Shown: positions 19,369-29,879, numbered from the stretch's first letter. The stretch is 64,000 bases of DNA from Vibrio sp. HA2012 (GCF_002812955.1 NZ_PFXK01000009.1:1-64000), one strand, 5' to 3'. The notes: generated from the letters alone by a model not told the origin. Translations and numbers: made by a program.

Positions 19369-19931
19369 TGAGTCGAAATAAGAAATCCAGAAAACCGGGA
19401 TCAACGGGAGATGTTGATCTGATAATTACCCGCAACCGCTCGCAGTCGGATGTGGATGGCCGTTTGCGCAAGAAAGAAAAGAAGCGTAAGGGGCTGAAAA
19501 CTGGCAGTCGCCATTCAGAAGGGGTAGAAGCCAGACAAAAAGGCACAGCTCAGGTGAAAGATCCACGTTTGGGCAGTAAGAAAAAGATCCCGCTGGTGGT
19601 GGAAGTAAAATCGAAAAACACTAAGCAGCAACGTCGCTTATCAGCAGAAAAAGAGCTGGAAATGCTGGAGAATGATGCACAATTGAATGTCTTGCTGGAT
19701 CGGATTGAAAATGGTGAGAAGCTGGGTGCTGGCCTGCAGAGTTATGTGGATCAGAAACTAGACCGGATTGAACTTCTGATGAAGCAACTTGGGTTGTATG
19801 AAGCGGAAGAAGAACCGGAAGATATTGAGCCACAACTTCCGACCGTTAAAAGCAAACTTCAAAAAACGTCTTCAGATGACGAGCTGCTTGCTCAGTTTGA
19901 AGATATTAATCTGGATGACTTTAAAGGATAG
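19368..19931 (+). CDS. yihI: Der GTPase-activating protein YihI
   Basis: This 187-residue, highly charged protein begins MSRNKKSRKPGSTG and has the basic N-terminal half and acidic C-terminal half typical of YihI, which stimulates GTP hydrolysis by the ribosome-assembly GTPase Der (EngA). The C-terminal part (about 95-187) contains the conserved helical LNVLLDRIENGEKLG. It lies near engB and hemN, as in E. coli. Its start overlaps the preceding methyltransferase stop. Confidence 0.93.
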   Translation: MSRNKKSRKPGSTGDVDLIITRNRSQSDVDGRLRKKEKKRKGLKTGSRHSEGVEARQKGTAQVKDPRLGSKKKIPLVVEVKSKNTKQQRRLSAEKELEMLENDAQLNVLLDRIENGEKLGAGLQSYVDQKLDRIELLMKQLGLYEAEEEPEDIEPQLPTVKSKLQKTSSDDELLAQFEDINLDDFKG

Positions 19932-19936
19932 CTGCA

Positions 19937-20440
19937 ATGAATGTAACCCTATATATCTTTGCTGGTGGTGTGATCATTCTGATACTGGCGATGTATGCGG
20001 GTTATTTATGGCGGCAGGTAAAAAAACAGCATGACCTGAGACAGACGGCTCAGGCCATCGCTATTGATAAACGCAATGCAAACATTTTTAATCATGTGGA
20101 TACCCTTTGCATGGTCGGTATCCGGCAGCAGTGCGATTTAGCTGAAATCAGTATCCGTCTTTGTTGCATGCTGGAGTTTGTTCAGGGAACGTCTCGAATT
20201 GATGTTGAGCAGCAGTATCCGGCGACGTTTGAGCTGTATACGACAGTGAAAAATATGGCTCGTGGAGATGTGAGACAATTACTGAGCCGACAGGAACGGA
20301 TGAAACAGAATCGGATCCGATATCAGGCTGAATCACGGTTGGCTTCAGTTATTACAACTGAGCTGGAGCAACTAAGAAACCAGATCCAGCCTTTGATGCA
20401 GGCTCCGGAACAGACGTTATCTGTTGTCAGGCAGACATAG
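19937..20440 (+). CDS. DUF2489-family membrane-anchored protein
   Basis: This 167-residue protein has one N-terminal membrane helix (YIFAGGVIILILAMYAGYLW, about residues 6-25) and a cytoplasmic helical domain that matches the DUF2489 family, usually found between yihI and hemN in vibrios. No catalytic motif is visible and its function is unknown. It starts 5 bp after yihI and is probably in the same transcript. Confidence 0.8.
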   Translation: MNVTLYIFAGGVIILILAMYAGYLWRQVKKQHDLRQTAQAIAIDKRNANIFNHVDTLCMVGIRQQCDLAEISIRLCCMLEFVQGTSRIDVEQQYPATFELYTTVKNMARGDVRQLLSRQERMKQNRIRYQAESRLASVITTELEQLRNQIQPLMQAPEQTLSVVRQT

Positions 20441-20642
20441 CCCTGATTTTGAGTGAATAAAATCATAAAAATACGATTAATTCAGGTGGGTTAGTGATCA
20501 CGCTAGCACTTCTGAATGTTTTTTATTCAAAATCATTTGACGACTCTGCTGCTATCATATTGATATGGCAAAATATCTATACACACAATAATAATTTATA
20601 CCAGTCAGCACAAAAGTAGTAAGTAAAAATGGGACAAACACT

Positions 20643-22016
20643 ATGTCTAGTGAGCAAATAGTCTGGGATCAGGCTGTTTTAGATAAATACAATTATTCGG
20701 GACCCAGATACACGTCTTATCCGACGGCTTTGGAGTTCCATGAAGCGTTCACCATCGCTGAGTTCGATATGGCATGTACTCAGTACCCAGAGCGCCCGTT
20801 GTCCATCTATATCCATATTCCTTTTTGTCACAAGCTCTGCTATTTCTGTGGCTGTAATAAGGTGATTACCCGCCATTCGCATAAGGCGGATGAGTATCTT
20901 GATTCTCTGGAACATGAGATTCGTCAGAGGGCATTCTTACTGAATGAGCGCCGGGTAACGCAACTGCATTTTGGTGGTGGTACGCCAACATTTCTGTCAA
21001 AGAAGCAGTTCAGCCGTCTGATGGCGATCCTGCGAGGTGAATTTTATTTTGAGCCGGATGCTGAAATCAGTATCGAGGTTGATCCACGAGAAATCGAACT
21101 GGATATGCTGGACCATCTGCGCTCAGAAGGTTTTAACCGGCTAAGTATCGGTGTTCAGGATTTTAGTAAAGAGGTTCAACAAACGGTTAATCGAGAACAG
21201 GATGAGGATTTTATCTTTGCGATGGTTGAGCGAGCCCGTGATCTGGGGTTCCGCTCGACTAATCTGGATCTGATTTATGGTTTGCCGAAACAGACAAAGT
21301 CATCGTTTGCACAAACTCTTGCGAGGGTTCTGGAGATGAAGCCAGGCAGGCTGTCGGTCTTTAACTATGCGCATATGCCTCAGTTGTTTGCTGCTCAACG
21401 GAAGCTGAGAGAAGAAGATATGCCCCCGGCGGAAGAGAAGATGGCTATTTTACAGCTGACTATTTCAATGCTGACCGAGGCCGGTTATCAGTTCATCGGT
21501 ATGGATCATTTTGCTCTGCCGGATGATGAGCTGGCGGTGGCACAACGAAAGGGTGTTCTGCACCGTAATTTTCAGGGCTATACAACACAGGGTGACTGTG
21601 ATCTGGTTGGATTCGGTGTGTCAGCGATTTCTATGATCGGTGACTCTTATGCTCAGAATCAGAAAGATCTGAAACAGTATTACAATCAGGTTGATGAGAT
21701 GCGTCATGCGTTATGGAAAGGCCTGTCTCTGGATGATGATGATTTGTTACGGCGAAAGGTGATCAAATCACTGATCTGTAATTTTAGTCTGAATAAGCAA
21801 GTGATCGAAAAGCAGACCGGTATCCGGTTTGATCAATATTTTGCTGAGGATCTGACTCTGCTGAAAACCTTTATTGACGACAAACTGGTAGAAGTGACTG
21901 AGCAGGACATTAAGGTGACAGCCAGAGGACGGTTGCTAATCCGCAATATTTGTATGTGTTTTGATAAATATTTGCGCGACAGAGCAAGACAACAACAATT
22001 TTCCCGGGTGATCTAA
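20643..22016 (+). CDS. hemN: Oxygen-independent coproporphyrinogen III oxidase HemN
   Basis: This 457-residue radical-SAM enzyme decarboxylates coproporphyrinogen III to protoporphyrinogen IX without oxygen. The [4Fe-4S] cysteines are C62, C66 and C69 in PFCHKLCYFCGC, followed by HFGGGTPTFL and the family motifs NLDLIYGLPKQT and GMDHFALPDDELA. Length equals E. coli HemN (457). A 200-bp leader separates it from the previous gene and contains a partial FNR-like half site (TTGAT at 20559); regulation by anaerobiosis is likely but not shown. Confidence 0.97.
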   Translation: MSSEQIVWDQAVLDKYNYSGPRYTSYPTALEFHEAFTIAEFDMACTQYPERPLSIYIHIPFCHKLCYFCGCNKVITRHSHKADEYLDSLEHEIRQRAFLLNERRVTQLHFGGGTPTFLSKKQFSRLMAILRGEFYFEPDAEISIEVDPREIELDMLDHLRSEGFNRLSIGVQDFSKEVQQTVNREQDEDFIFAMVERARDLGFRSTNLDLIYGLPKQTKSSFAQTLARVLEMKPGRLSVFNYAHMPQLFAAQRKLREEDMPPAEEKMAILQLTISMLTEAGYQFIGMDHFALPDDELAVAQRKGVLHRNFQGYTTQGDCDLVGFGVSAISMIGDSYAQNQKDLKQYYNQVDEMRHALWKGLSLDDDDLLRRKVIKSLICNFSLNKQVIEKQTGIRFDQYFAEDLTLLKTFIDDKLVEVTEQDIKVTARGRLLIRNICMCFDKYLRDRARQQQFSRVI

Positions 22017-22076
22017 GCCAAGGAGGAAAACCGACTGTGCCGTAGAGGCGCAGCCGGGTATATGGAAAGGCTTTTC

Positions 22077-22670
22077 TTAATAGTAAGAGTGCTCACCTCG
22101 GGCATGTTCGGTTATATCCCGTACCGCTGTCAGTTCATCCTCAAACATTTGCAGCAGTTCTTTTTCCACACCATCTTTCAAAGTCATATCCACCATCGAA
22201 CAACCATTACAGCCCCCGCCGAACTGAATAACGGCAACACCTTCATCAGTAATTTCGTGCAAGCTGATAAAGCCGCCATGACTGGCTAGTTGTGGATTGA
22301 TCTGGCTCTGAATTGCATAGTCAACTCGTTCCATAAGTGGTGCATCGTCGGCGACTTTGCGTGTTTTTGCATTCGGTGCTTTCAGTGTTAACTGAGAGCC
22401 CATTTTATCCGTTATATAATCGATCTCTGCTTCTTCCAGAAAAGGTAGGCTGAGTTCATCGACAAAAGCAGAAAAGGCATCATACTGCATTTCTGTATCA
22501 CTGCTTTCTACCGCTTCTTTCGGACAATAAGATACACCGCATTCCGCATTGGGTGTGCCCGGATTAACAACAAATACGCGGATGTTTGTTCCTTCAGGCT
22601 GTTGCTCCAGCAATTTGCTGAAGTGAGCCTGTGCTGCTTCACTGATAGTAATAATATTTGATTCTGACAC
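22077..22670 (-). CDS. nfuA: Fe-S cluster carrier/biogenesis protein NfuA
   Basis: This 197-residue protein has an N-terminal degenerate A-type (HesB-like) domain (about 1-100) and a C-terminal NifU-like domain with the cluster-binding C154-x2-C157 ([10 protein letters not shown]). It carries a [4Fe-4S] cluster to client enzymes, notably under oxidative stress or low iron. The start is GTG 22670. It is convergent with hemN, itself an Fe-S enzyme, and follows the comF gene in the same direction, as gntX-nfuA in E. coli. Confidence 0.97.
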   Translation of the reverse strand: MSESNIITISEAAQAHFSKLLEQQPEGTNIRVFVVNPGTPNAECGVSYCPKEAVESSDTEMQYDAFSAFVDELSLPFLEEAEIDYITDKMGSQLTLKAPNAKTRKVADDAPLMERVDYAIQSQINPQLASHGGFISLHEITDEGVAVIQFGGGCNGCSMVDMTLKDGVEKELLQMFEDELTAVRDITEHARGEHSYY

Positions 22671-22751
22671 GATAAATACCCGACTGTTTTCGTAGGTTAT
22701 TAGATTTTATTTTACTCTTGCCACGCTTGGTTTCCAGCTTTTTTTGAGCCA

Positions 22752-23462
22752 TCATCGTTCCGATGATGGCTCGGGTGTGCGGCAGACACAATAAATATCG
22801 ATGGTTTTTACTCCGACATCAAGCAGTTGGGAACACAAATGTCGTATTGTACTGCCTGTTGTCACAACATCATCCACAATTGCGACATGCGAATAAAGGG
22901 GGCTGTGGCGCAGAACAAATGCGTCTTTCAGGTTGCTCTCTCTTTCTTTTTTATCCAGCCCCTGTTGTGGAGGTGTTGCCTTGATGCGCTTAAAAAGACG
23001 GCTATCCAACCGGGTTGGATAGCCGGAGCGGATCAATTCTCGGGAGAGATAGTAGCTAAGCCGTTCACTCTGGTTGAATCCCCGTTTCAGTTGTCGTTTC
23101 CAGTGCAGGGGAACACAGGTAATTAACGGTGCTGGCTGACTGATACGAGGTGCGAGCAGGTAAGCCAGATCCCGGGATAGCTCTGGTTTTTGCTGATGTT
23201 TTAACTGATGAATATAACCGGAAAGCGGGAACTGGTAATCCCCGACACAGAAAAGACGCTGCCAGGGCGGAGGGCTGCTAAGGCACTGGCCGCATAGAGA
23301 CGTTTCAGCCAGCGTCGGCAGCCCGCAGCGCAGACAGCGTGGGGAAGGCTGAAAGTAATTCAGACAATGAGGGCACCAGATGGTCTGATTGAGTGACGGG
23401 AGTGGGAGACCACAAAGATGGCAGAGTGAGGTACAATGGTGGTGAATACAATGTCGGAACAT
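22752..23462 (-). CDS. ComF/GntX-family phosphoribosyltransferase-like protein
   Basis: This 236-residue protein starts with a cysteine-rich zinc finger region (CxxC pairs from CHLCGLP, CPHC, CLRCG and CGQC, about residues 15-85) and ends with a type I phosphoribosyltransferase-like domain containing VAIVDDVVTTGST. It belongs to the ComF family, which includes ComFC of natural competence and E. coli GntX (YhgH). Vibrios use this gene for DNA uptake/recombination, so a competence role is possible. ATG 23462 is favoured over upstream starts that would run into the bioH promoter. It is divergent from bioH. Confidence 0.88.
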   Translation of the reverse strand: MFRHCIHHHCTSLCHLCGLPLPSLNQTIWCPHCLNYFQPSPRCLRCGLPTLAETSLCGQCLSSPPPWQRLFCVGDYQFPLSGYIHQLKHQQKPELSRDLAYLLAPRISQPAPLITCVPLHWKRQLKRGFNQSERLSYYLSRELIRSGYPTRLDSRLFKRIKATPPQQGLDKKERESNLKDAFVLRHSPLYSHVAIVDDVVTTGSTIRHLCSQLLDVGVKTIDIYCVCRTPEPSSER

Positions 23463-23554
23463 AAGTGTTGTCGTGTTATATCTGCTGAACAGGCAACCAG
23501 AATACGGCAGTTTTTTATCGCAGCAGCATGAACAAAGTCGTAGAGGTTTAGAAC

Positions 23555-24322
23555 ATGAGCTCATCTTTATACTGGCAGAGAGAAGGAGCTGGCGAAGATT
23601 TGGTTCTGGTTCATGGCTGGGGCATGAACGGAGCTGTCTGGCAGCAGACCGTTGATGTCCTTTCTTCTTGTTTTCAGGTGCATGTTGTTGATCTGCCGGG
23701 TTATGGCTACAGTGCCGGATGTCATGCCGGCAGCCTGCAGGAGATTGTTGAACAGCTTCTGGCAGAAGCCCCTGAGCAGGCGATCTGGGTTGGCTGGTCC
23801 TTGGGGGGACTGATTGCTACGCATATTGCTTTGAATTATCCGCAAAGAATAAAAAAACTGGTGACGGTTGCCAGCTCCCCGAAATTCTCTGCGGAAAAGC
23901 CGTGGCGAGGGATCCAACCGAAGGTACTGGCTGCTTTTACTGACCTGCTGTCACAGGACTTTGCTGTCACTGTTGAACGTTTTATGGTCTTACAGGCGAT
24001 GGGAAGTCCCACTGCAAAGCAGGATATCAAGGCGCTGAAACAAGCGGTGCTGTCACGTCCGGAACCGAATCCGGGTGCATTGCAGCTGGGGTTGGGTTTG
24101 CTGGCGGATATCGACTTACGCTCTCAGTTGAAGGGGATTTGTCAGCCTTTTCTGCGTTTATATGGTCGGTTAGATGGACTGGTGCCGGTTAGCGTTGCAG
24201 AAGACGTCACTGTACTACATCCGGATAGCAAACCGTTTACGTTCGCAAAATCGTCACATGCGCCGTTTATGACAGAGTTGGATGAATTTTGTGCACAACT
24301 GCTGCTTTTTAGTGGTAAATAA
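23555..24322 (+). CDS. bioH: Pimeloyl-ACP methyl ester carboxylesterase BioH
   Basis: This 255-residue alpha/beta hydrolase releases pimeloyl-ACP from its methyl ester, closing the early part of biotin synthesis. The nucleophile Ser82 lies in GWSLGG, the acid is the Asp of GRLDGLVP and the His is in KSSHAPFM; HGWGMNG forms the oxyanion hole. Length and catalytic spacing match E. coli BioH (256). The comF-bioH divergent pair with nfuA nearby is the usual arrangement. Confidence 0.96.
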   Translation: MSSSLYWQREGAGEDLVLVHGWGMNGAVWQQTVDVLSSCFQVHVVDLPGYGYSAGCHAGSLQEIVEQLLAEAPEQAIWVGWSLGGLIATHIALNYPQRIKKLVTVASSPKFSAEKPWRGIQPKVLAAFTDLLSQDFAVTVERFMVLQAMGSPTAKQDIKALKQAVLSRPEPNPGALQLGLGLLADIDLRSQLKGICQPFLRLYGRLDGLVPVSVAEDVTVLHPDSKPFTFAKSSHAPFMTELDEFCAQLLLFSGK

Positions 24323-24468
24323 TTGAGCGATCCGGCCGATAAAGAATCTGACCGGCCCGGTAGTTTTCTGTCTTCAGAAAAGTGTCCGGTTCCGGTGGTA
24401 TCAGGCGGTGAGAGGACGGACATATATCTGTCAGCTTAACGACTGATTGAAAATGAAGGAGGTTTGTC

Positions 24469-24939
24469 ATGATTGTGTCGCCGACCAATGTGAACGTGCC
24501 ACTGATTGCCCCTTCGGTCAATGTTCCTACTGAGCAGGTTGCCCGGGATAACCGTATTCGGGAACCCGTAAGACCGCCAGTTGAACTGACGAAAACCGCG
24601 GCAGAAAAAAAGGTCAAGGCAGAAGATAAACGCCGGAGACAAACTGTCTGGGATCCGTCTGACCACCCTGATTATGAACTGGACAATGAGCGAAGCACGT
24701 CATCGGATTATCATGAGGAACCGAAAGACCGGCTGGCTCGGCTGTTTGAGCTGATAGCTCTGCAAACATATGCCGAGAAACAGGGGATGGGTTACACCAT
24801 ACGATTCCGCTTACCGCGAAGTTTATTATTGTCGGCGATTATACAGGGCAAGATGGAGCGACGCCGTACAGTGATCAAATATCACTATGGTCATGCTGTC
24901 GCACCAAATACACCTTCTGAGGTGATAGCGGTGCTGTAG
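24469..24939 (+). CDS. Conserved vibrio hypothetical protein
   Basis: This 156-residue protein has no motif I recognise. Its N-terminal half is rich in Pro, Val and charged residues (likely disordered, about 1-85) and its C-terminal half is more ordered (LARLFELIALQTYAEKQGMGYTIRF). It has a good ribosome site (AAGGAGG before ATG 24469). Codon use resembles its neighbours. It sits between bioH and tex and ends 30 bp before a strong terminator. Confidence 0.7.
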   Translation: MIVSPTNVNVPLIAPSVNVPTEQVARDNRIREPVRPPVELTKTAAEKKVKAEDKRRRQTVWDPSDHPDYELDNERSTSSDYHEEPKDRLARLFELIALQTYAEKQGMGYTIRFRLPRSLLLSAIIQGKMERRRTVIKYHYGHAVAPNTPSEVIAVL

Positions 24940-24968
24940 AGAGCTGAATCTCAGGATTTAGTCAATAA

Positions 24969-25006
24969 AAAGCCTGCAGAATTGGATTCTGCAGGCTTTT
25001 GTTTTA
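24969..25006. terminator. Bidirectional terminator between the 24469 gene and tex
   Basis: A long perfect stem AAAGCCTGCAGAA / TTCTGCAGGCTTT with loop TTGGA, with A-run before and T-run after, can stop transcription from both convergent genes. Confidence 0.9.
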
Positions 25007-25037
25007 TCGACTAACTTATTGTGTGCTCACCGATAAG

Positions 25038-27377
25038 TTATTTTTTAGCTTTAGCAAATGCTGCAGCAAAAGCACCACCCATTGCGCTGTTATTCTGCGG
25101 TTCAGTACGTTGACTTTGCTGTTTGCGGGATGTTTCTTTTGGCCTGCTGTTCTGGTTATTACGGGCAGGACGGTTATCTTGTCCTGGTTCGTCAGTCAGA
25201 CGCATGGATAGGCTGATCCGTTTGCGTTGAATATCTACTTCCATCACTTTGACTTTGACGATATCTCCGGCTTTTACGACGTCTCTCGGGTCGGCAATAA
25301 AACGATCCGTCAATGCTGAAATATGTACCAGCCCGTCCTGATGTACGCCAATATCTACGAAAGCTCCAAAGTTGGCTACATTGGAGACGACACCTTCCAG
25401 AACCATGCCGGGTTCCAGGTCGGAAACTTCATTGATACCGTCGGCAAAGGTAGCGGTTCTGAACTCCGGACGTGGGTCTCGTCCCGGTTTGTCCAGTTCT
25501 CTGATAATATCGCTGACTGTCGGTATACCAAAGGTCGTATCGGTATAATCGGCGGCTTTCAGACTTTGCAGGAAGTCGCTGTTACCGATCAGTGCCTTAA
25601 TGTCTTTGTTGTTTTTTTCTGCAATAGCTTTTACGACCGGGTAGGCTTCCGGGTGAACGGCTGAAGCATCCAGTGGATTTTTTCCGTCCATAATCCGCAG
25701 AAAACCGGCACACTGTTCGTAGGCCTTCGGGCCGAGACGAGCTACTTTTTTCAGTGCTGTCCGGGTTGCAAAACGTCCGTTTTCATCTCTGTGGTTAACA
25801 ATATTCTGAGCAATAGTCGCAGACAGTCCGGCAACACGAGTCAGCAGAGCTGGGGAGGCGGTATTGACGTCCACGCCTACGGCATTAACACAGTCTTCAA
25901 CAATGGCATCCAGACGCTTCGCCAGCATACTCTGACTGACATCATGTTGGTACTGGCCCACACCGATGGATTTGGGGTCAATTTTTACCAGTTCTGCCAG
26001 TGGATCCTGAAGTCGGCGAGCGATGGAAACCGCACCACGTAAGGAAACATCCAGATTCGGAAATTCGTTGGCTGCCAGTTCAGAAGCTGAGTAGACGGAA
26101 GCCCCAGCTTCGCTCACGACAACAGTCTGTATATTTAGCCCCGCTTTTTTCAGAGTATCTGCTATAAAAGCGTCGGTTTCTCGGGAAGCCGTTCCATTAC
26201 CTATTGCTATCAGATCGACATTGTGGCGACGGATTAATTGCTCAACGATATGGGCAGATTTTTCAATCTGCTTATGCGGTGGGTTTGGATAGATAGTCTC
26301 TGTTGCCAGCAGTTTACCGGTTGAGTCCACAACGGCGATTTTCGAGCCGGTACGCAGGCCGGGATCCAGCCCCAATGTTGCCCGTGGTCCTGCAGGCGCG
26401 GCCATCAGAAGGTCTTTCAGATTGGTTGCAAATACTTCAATGGCCTCAATCTCGGCGCGTTCTTTCATTACTCCCATCAGTTCTGTTTCCATATGCATAG
26501 AGACTTTGATCCGCCATGCCCAACTGATTACTTGTTTACGCCAGTTATCTGCAGCAGCTTCGCTCAGGTGAACAGCGTAATGATCGGCGATAATGGTTTC
26601 ACAATAGGAGTGACGGCTCTGCTCTTCTTGTTGTGGATCAGCATTTAGGGAAAGCTGAAGAAAGCCTTCATTGCGTCCGCGCAGCATCGCCAGAGCCCGA
26701 TGAGAGGGTACGTGACTGATGCGTTCGTGATGTTCGAAATAATCTTTAAATTTTTCGCCTTCCTGCTCTTTACCCGTAATAACGCGAGAACAGATTTCAG
26801 CATGGCTGTTCAGATAACGGCGGATTTTTTCCAGCAGATCGGCATCTTCTCCGATGCGCTCCATAATAATAGCCCGGGCTCCATCCAGAGCGGCTTTGGT
26901 ATCGGAAATGCCTTTATCGGTATTGATATAGTGAGCGGCTTCTGATTCTGGCTCTGTCTGCGGCTGATGCCACAGGGCGTCAGCCAAAGGTTCCAGTCCG
27001 GCTTCAATAGCAATCTGACCCTTCGTTCGGCGTTTGGGTTTATAAGGCAAATACAGGTCTTCCAGACGGGTTTTACTGTCGGCCTGTTGAATGGCCTGTT
27101 CCAGTTCAGCGGTCAGTTTACCCTGATCCTGAATTGATTTTAGAATGGTCTGACGGCGCTCATCCATTTCTCTCAGGTAGCTGAGACGACTATCCAGCGT
27201 CCGGAGTTGGGTATCATCCAACCCGCCAGTCACTTCTTTACGGTAACGGGCGATAAAAGGTACTGTGTTGCCGTCATCAATCAGGGTGACGGCTGCATTC
27301 ACCTGCTCTGGACGAACATTCAGCTCCTGTGCGAGCTGGTGGCAAATTGTTTTCTGGGCGGAGATCGCTTGGCTCAT
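25038..27377 (-). CDS. tex: RNA-binding transcription accessory protein Tex
   Basis: This 779-residue protein has the full Tex layout: an N-terminal helical region ([17 protein letters not shown]), a YqgF-like RNase-H-fold domain (about 325-450; [32 protein letters not shown]), a helix-hairpin-helix region ([18 protein letters not shown]), and an S1 RNA-binding domain (about 650-725). A low-complexity Arg/Gln/Asn tail ends the protein. Tex binds nucleic acid and affects transcription and RNA turnover. In E. coli it follows greB; here it is divergent from an inserted GGDEF/EAL gene followed by greB. Confidence 0.96.
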   Translation of the reverse strand: MSQAISAQKTICHQLAQELNVRPEQVNAAVTLIDDGNTVPFIARYRKEVTGGLDDTQLRTLDSRLSYLREMDERRQTILKSIQDQGKLTAELEQAIQQADSKTRLEDLYLPYKPKRRTKGQIAIEAGLEPLADALWHQPQTEPESEAAHYINTDKGISDTKAALDGARAIIMERIGEDADLLEKIRRYLNSHAEICSRVITGKEQEGEKFKDYFEHHERISHVPSHRALAMLRGRNEGFLQLSLNADPQQEEQSRHSYCETIIADHYAVHLSEAAADNWRKQVISWAWRIKVSMHMETELMGVMKERAEIEAIEVFATNLKDLLMAAPAGPRATLGLDPGLRTGSKIAVVDSTGKLLATETIYPNPPHKQIEKSAHIVEQLIRRHNVDLIAIGNGTASRETDAFIADTLKKAGLNIQTVVVSEAGASVYSASELAANEFPNLDVSLRGAVSIARRLQDPLAELVKIDPKSIGVGQYQHDVSQSMLAKRLDAIVEDCVNAVGVDVNTASPALLTRVAGLSATIAQNIVNHRDENGRFATRTALKKVARLGPKAYEQCAGFLRIMDGKNPLDASAVHPEAYPVVKAIAEKNNKDIKALIGNSDFLQSLKAADYTDTTFGIPTVSDIIRELDKPGRDPRPEFRTATFADGINEVSDLEPGMVLEGVVSNVANFGAFVDIGVHQDGLVHISALTDRFIADPRDVVKAGDIVKVKVMEVDIQRKRISLSMRLTDEPGQDNRPARNNQNSRPKETSRKQQSQRTEPQNNSAMGGAFAAAFAKAKK

Positions 27378-27652
27378 CCGTTTTCTCTTTCATTTACTCA
27401 TATCTTATTCCTGTAAATGGGGGCAAATATGCCAATTTCCAGCACCGGGATAACATAATAGCAAGAGAATTATTTTTACATATTGAGCTGTAAAATAAAA
27501 TATTGTTACTTTCTTTTAATTATCTTTAATTATTTATCTTTTCCATTCATTAATGAAGATTAATTTTGATAAAAATATTCTTTAATGTAATTGATTATTA
27601 TGTAGAATACGTTCACCTTTTATGTAACTGATTGACTAGTACGGAAAACATT

Positions 27653-29224
27653 ATGACATCCTCTGTCAATACATACAGAGTTTTTACGGATATTGCCAAG
27701 GCAGTAATTATATTAGGCTTATTGAGTGTGATATTTGCGCATTTCGATACCTTTGAATTCTTGCTGAGATTTGTTGATCGCCATGAAGCGTGGGAGTTAG
27801 ATGAACTGTTTCTTATCTCATTGTTCAGCCCGGTAGTCTTGCTGTGGTTTGCATACCGGCGTTGGCGGGATTACATGGCGGAAATGAGAAATCGACAACA
27901 ATATGAACAGGCACTGTTGCAGCAGATGAAATACGATACATTGACCAAACTTTTTAATCGTTCTTCATTGGAAAAAGCACTGGAAGAAGCAATACAGGAA
28001 AGTATTTCTGGAGCTGAAAGATTAGTTTTAGTGCTTATTAATGTTGACCGTTTTAAACATATTACCAGCCGATATCCTGAGAAAACGGCTGATATTGTAT
28101 TGAAGAGTCTTGCAAGGCAGCTTCGTTTTTCTGCGCGTGATGGTGATATTCTTGCTCGTGTTGGCGTCGATGAATTTGCGCTGATTATGAAAAAACATAC
28201 CTCAGATAACTTACATCAGCAGCTGGAAAATATACGTAATAATGCCTGTATTCAGGTATTAGGGGAAGGGGAGTTGATACAGATAAACTGCAGTCTTGGT
28301 GTTTCTATCTATTCTTATGCAGAAGACTATACGATCAGCGCACTGAATCTGCTGCGTCAGGCTGAGCTGGCTTTGTTCCAGTGCCGTCAGCATGAGGGAA
28401 CCTATTACCGCATATACAACAGGCAGGCTCAGGTAGCGATTAAGCGTGAACAATATATTCGTGCAGATATTGAACGGGCGATCAGTGAAGGTGAGCTGGA
28501 ATTGTTTTTTCAGCCTCAGCTTGATTTACTCTCAAATCAGACCGTTGGTGCTGAAGCATTAATTCGTTGGAATCACCCTGAAAAAGGTTTCCTGACCCCG
28601 GATAAATTTCTTGATGCTATTGAAGGGCATCCGGTGTCTGTTCGCCTTGGTGAGTGGGTTATGGAGAGCGCGTTACAGGTTTTGTCAGGACTGAAAAATC
28701 TGGATCCGGATTTGACGGTAAGTGTCAATGTTTCTCCCTATCATCTGCAGCAGAAAAATTATCCGGAGCGTTTAGAGCAACTGCTACAAAAATACGCGGA
28801 TGTTTCTCCTGAGTCACTCAAGATAGAGATAACTGAAACCGGGAAGATGACTGACTACCATCAGGTTCGTCAGTCAATGGCCGCTTGCTGTGAGCGAGGA
28901 ACGAGTTTTTCTCTTGACGATTTCGGTACAGGATTCTCCGCTCTGAATCAGTTGCGGGTATTGCCGGTAGCACAACTGAAGATCGACCGTTCTTTTGTAT
29001 CTAACTTTTTAGTGGATGATAATGATTTTAAGATGGTAAGCAGCATCATCGGGCTGGCAAAAAGTTTTGGTCTGGATTTGGTGGCTGAGGGCATAGAAAC
29101 CTTAGAACAGTGTGAAAAATTAAAAGAGCTTGGGTGTAAAAAAGTACAAGGGTATTATTTCTCAAAACCGATTCCCGGAGAGGCTTTCCGTGATTGGGTA
29201 GAAGCCGAGAAACAATACAATTGA
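27653..29224 (+). CDS. Membrane GGDEF/EAL protein, probable c-di-GMP phosphodiesterase
   Basis: This protein of about 523 residues has two N-terminal membrane helices (about 12-40 and 60-82), a GGDEF-fold domain (about 100-260) and an EAL domain (about 275-515). The GGDEF signature is degenerate (RVGVDEFAL, so GVDEF), which suggests loss of cyclase activity. The EAL domain looks intact: EALIRW, the Asn of SVNVSPYHL, EITETGKM, LDDFGTG and the later VAEGIET. It probably hydrolyses c-di-GMP, with the GVDEF domain as a possible regulatory GTP site. A TTG at 27632 could also start it; ATG 27653 is preferred. It ends 9 bp before greB. Confidence 0.9.
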   Translation: MTSSVNTYRVFTDIAKAVIILGLLSVIFAHFDTFEFLLRFVDRHEAWELDELFLISLFSPVVLLWFAYRRWRDYMAEMRNRQQYEQALLQQMKYDTLTKLFNRSSLEKALEEAIQESISGAERLVLVLINVDRFKHITSRYPEKTADIVLKSLARQLRFSARDGDILARVGVDEFALIMKKHTSDNLHQQLENIRNNACIQVLGEGELIQINCSLGVSIYSYAEDYTISALNLLRQAELALFQCRQHEGTYYRIYNRQAQVAIKREQYIRADIERAISEGELELFFQPQLDLLSNQTVGAEALIRWNHPEKGFLTPDKFLDAIEGHPVSVRLGEWVMESALQVLSGLKNLDPDLTVSVNVSPYHLQQKNYPERLEQLLQKYADVSPESLKIEITETGKMTDYHQVRQSMAACCERGTSFSLDDFGTGFSALNQLRVLPVAQLKIDRSFVSNFLVDDNDFKMVSSIIGLAKSFGLDLVAEGIETLEQCEKLKELGCKKVQGYYFSKPIPGEAFRDWVEAEKQYN

Positions 29225-29233
29225 GATAAATAC

Positions 29234-29722
29234 GTGAAAACCAAATTAATCACCCGAGAAGGTTACAACAAGCTGAAGCAGGAGCATGATTATCTGTGGA
29301 ATGAACGACGCCCCGAAGTCACAAAAATAGTGACATGGGCCGCCAGTCTGGGAGATCGTTCGGAAAATGCTGATTATACTTTTAATAAACGTCTGTTGCG
29401 GCAGATTGACCGTAGGGTGCGGTTCTTAAGAAAATACTTTTCTGAGGTGACGATTGTTGACTACTCTCCTCAGCAGGAAGGAAAGGTCTTTTTTGGAGCC
29501 TGGGTTGAAATAGAGAATGTTGCGGGTGACGTAAAAATATTTCGTATCGTTGGTCCGGAGGAAATTTACGGTGATGCCAAAGATTATATCTCTATCGATT
29601 CGCCAATGGCTCGTGCGCTGCTGAAAAAAAGTGTGGATGATGAAGTGTATGTCAGAACACCGGAAGGTGATAAAGAGTGGTTTATTAATTCGATCGAATA
29701 CCGTAAAAATATGGAATCTTAG
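29234..29722 (+). CDS. greB: Transcript cleavage factor GreB
   Basis: This 162-residue factor has the N-terminal coiled-coil finger (about 1-75) with the acidic tip and SLGDRSENADYTFNKR, and the C-terminal FKBP-like RNA polymerase-binding domain. GreB enters the secondary channel of stalled RNA polymerase and stimulates cleavage of the backtracked transcript. The R-rich RRPEVTKIV/RLLRQIDRRVR wording is GreB rather than GreA. It starts at GTG 29234 close behind the GGDEF/EAL gene, so the two are probably co-transcribed. Confidence 0.95.
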   Translation: MKTKLITREGYNKLKQEHDYLWNERRPEVTKIVTWAASLGDRSENADYTFNKRLLRQIDRRVRFLRKYFSEVTIVDYSPQQEGKVFFGAWVEIENVAGDVKIFRIVGPEEIYGDAKDYISIDSPMARALLKKSVDDEVYVRTPEGDKEWFINSIEYRKNMES

Positions 29723-29879
29723 TGGTTTTTTAGGTTAATTAGCTTGAGTTTTTAGAGGTTGTTAGATTAATCAGCTGATGAATAAGTGAAATAAACCTTA
29801 ACAATTCTTTTCATGATTTCTATAACGATAATGATAAATTTATCAGTTCTTTTTTACGCAATAGTATCGGAACCTGATT

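Noticed and set aside
22017-22076. GC-rich small hairpin after hemN (CTGTGCC/GGCGCAG)
   Set aside because: Stem is short with a wobble pair and no T-run follows, so I did not call a terminator.
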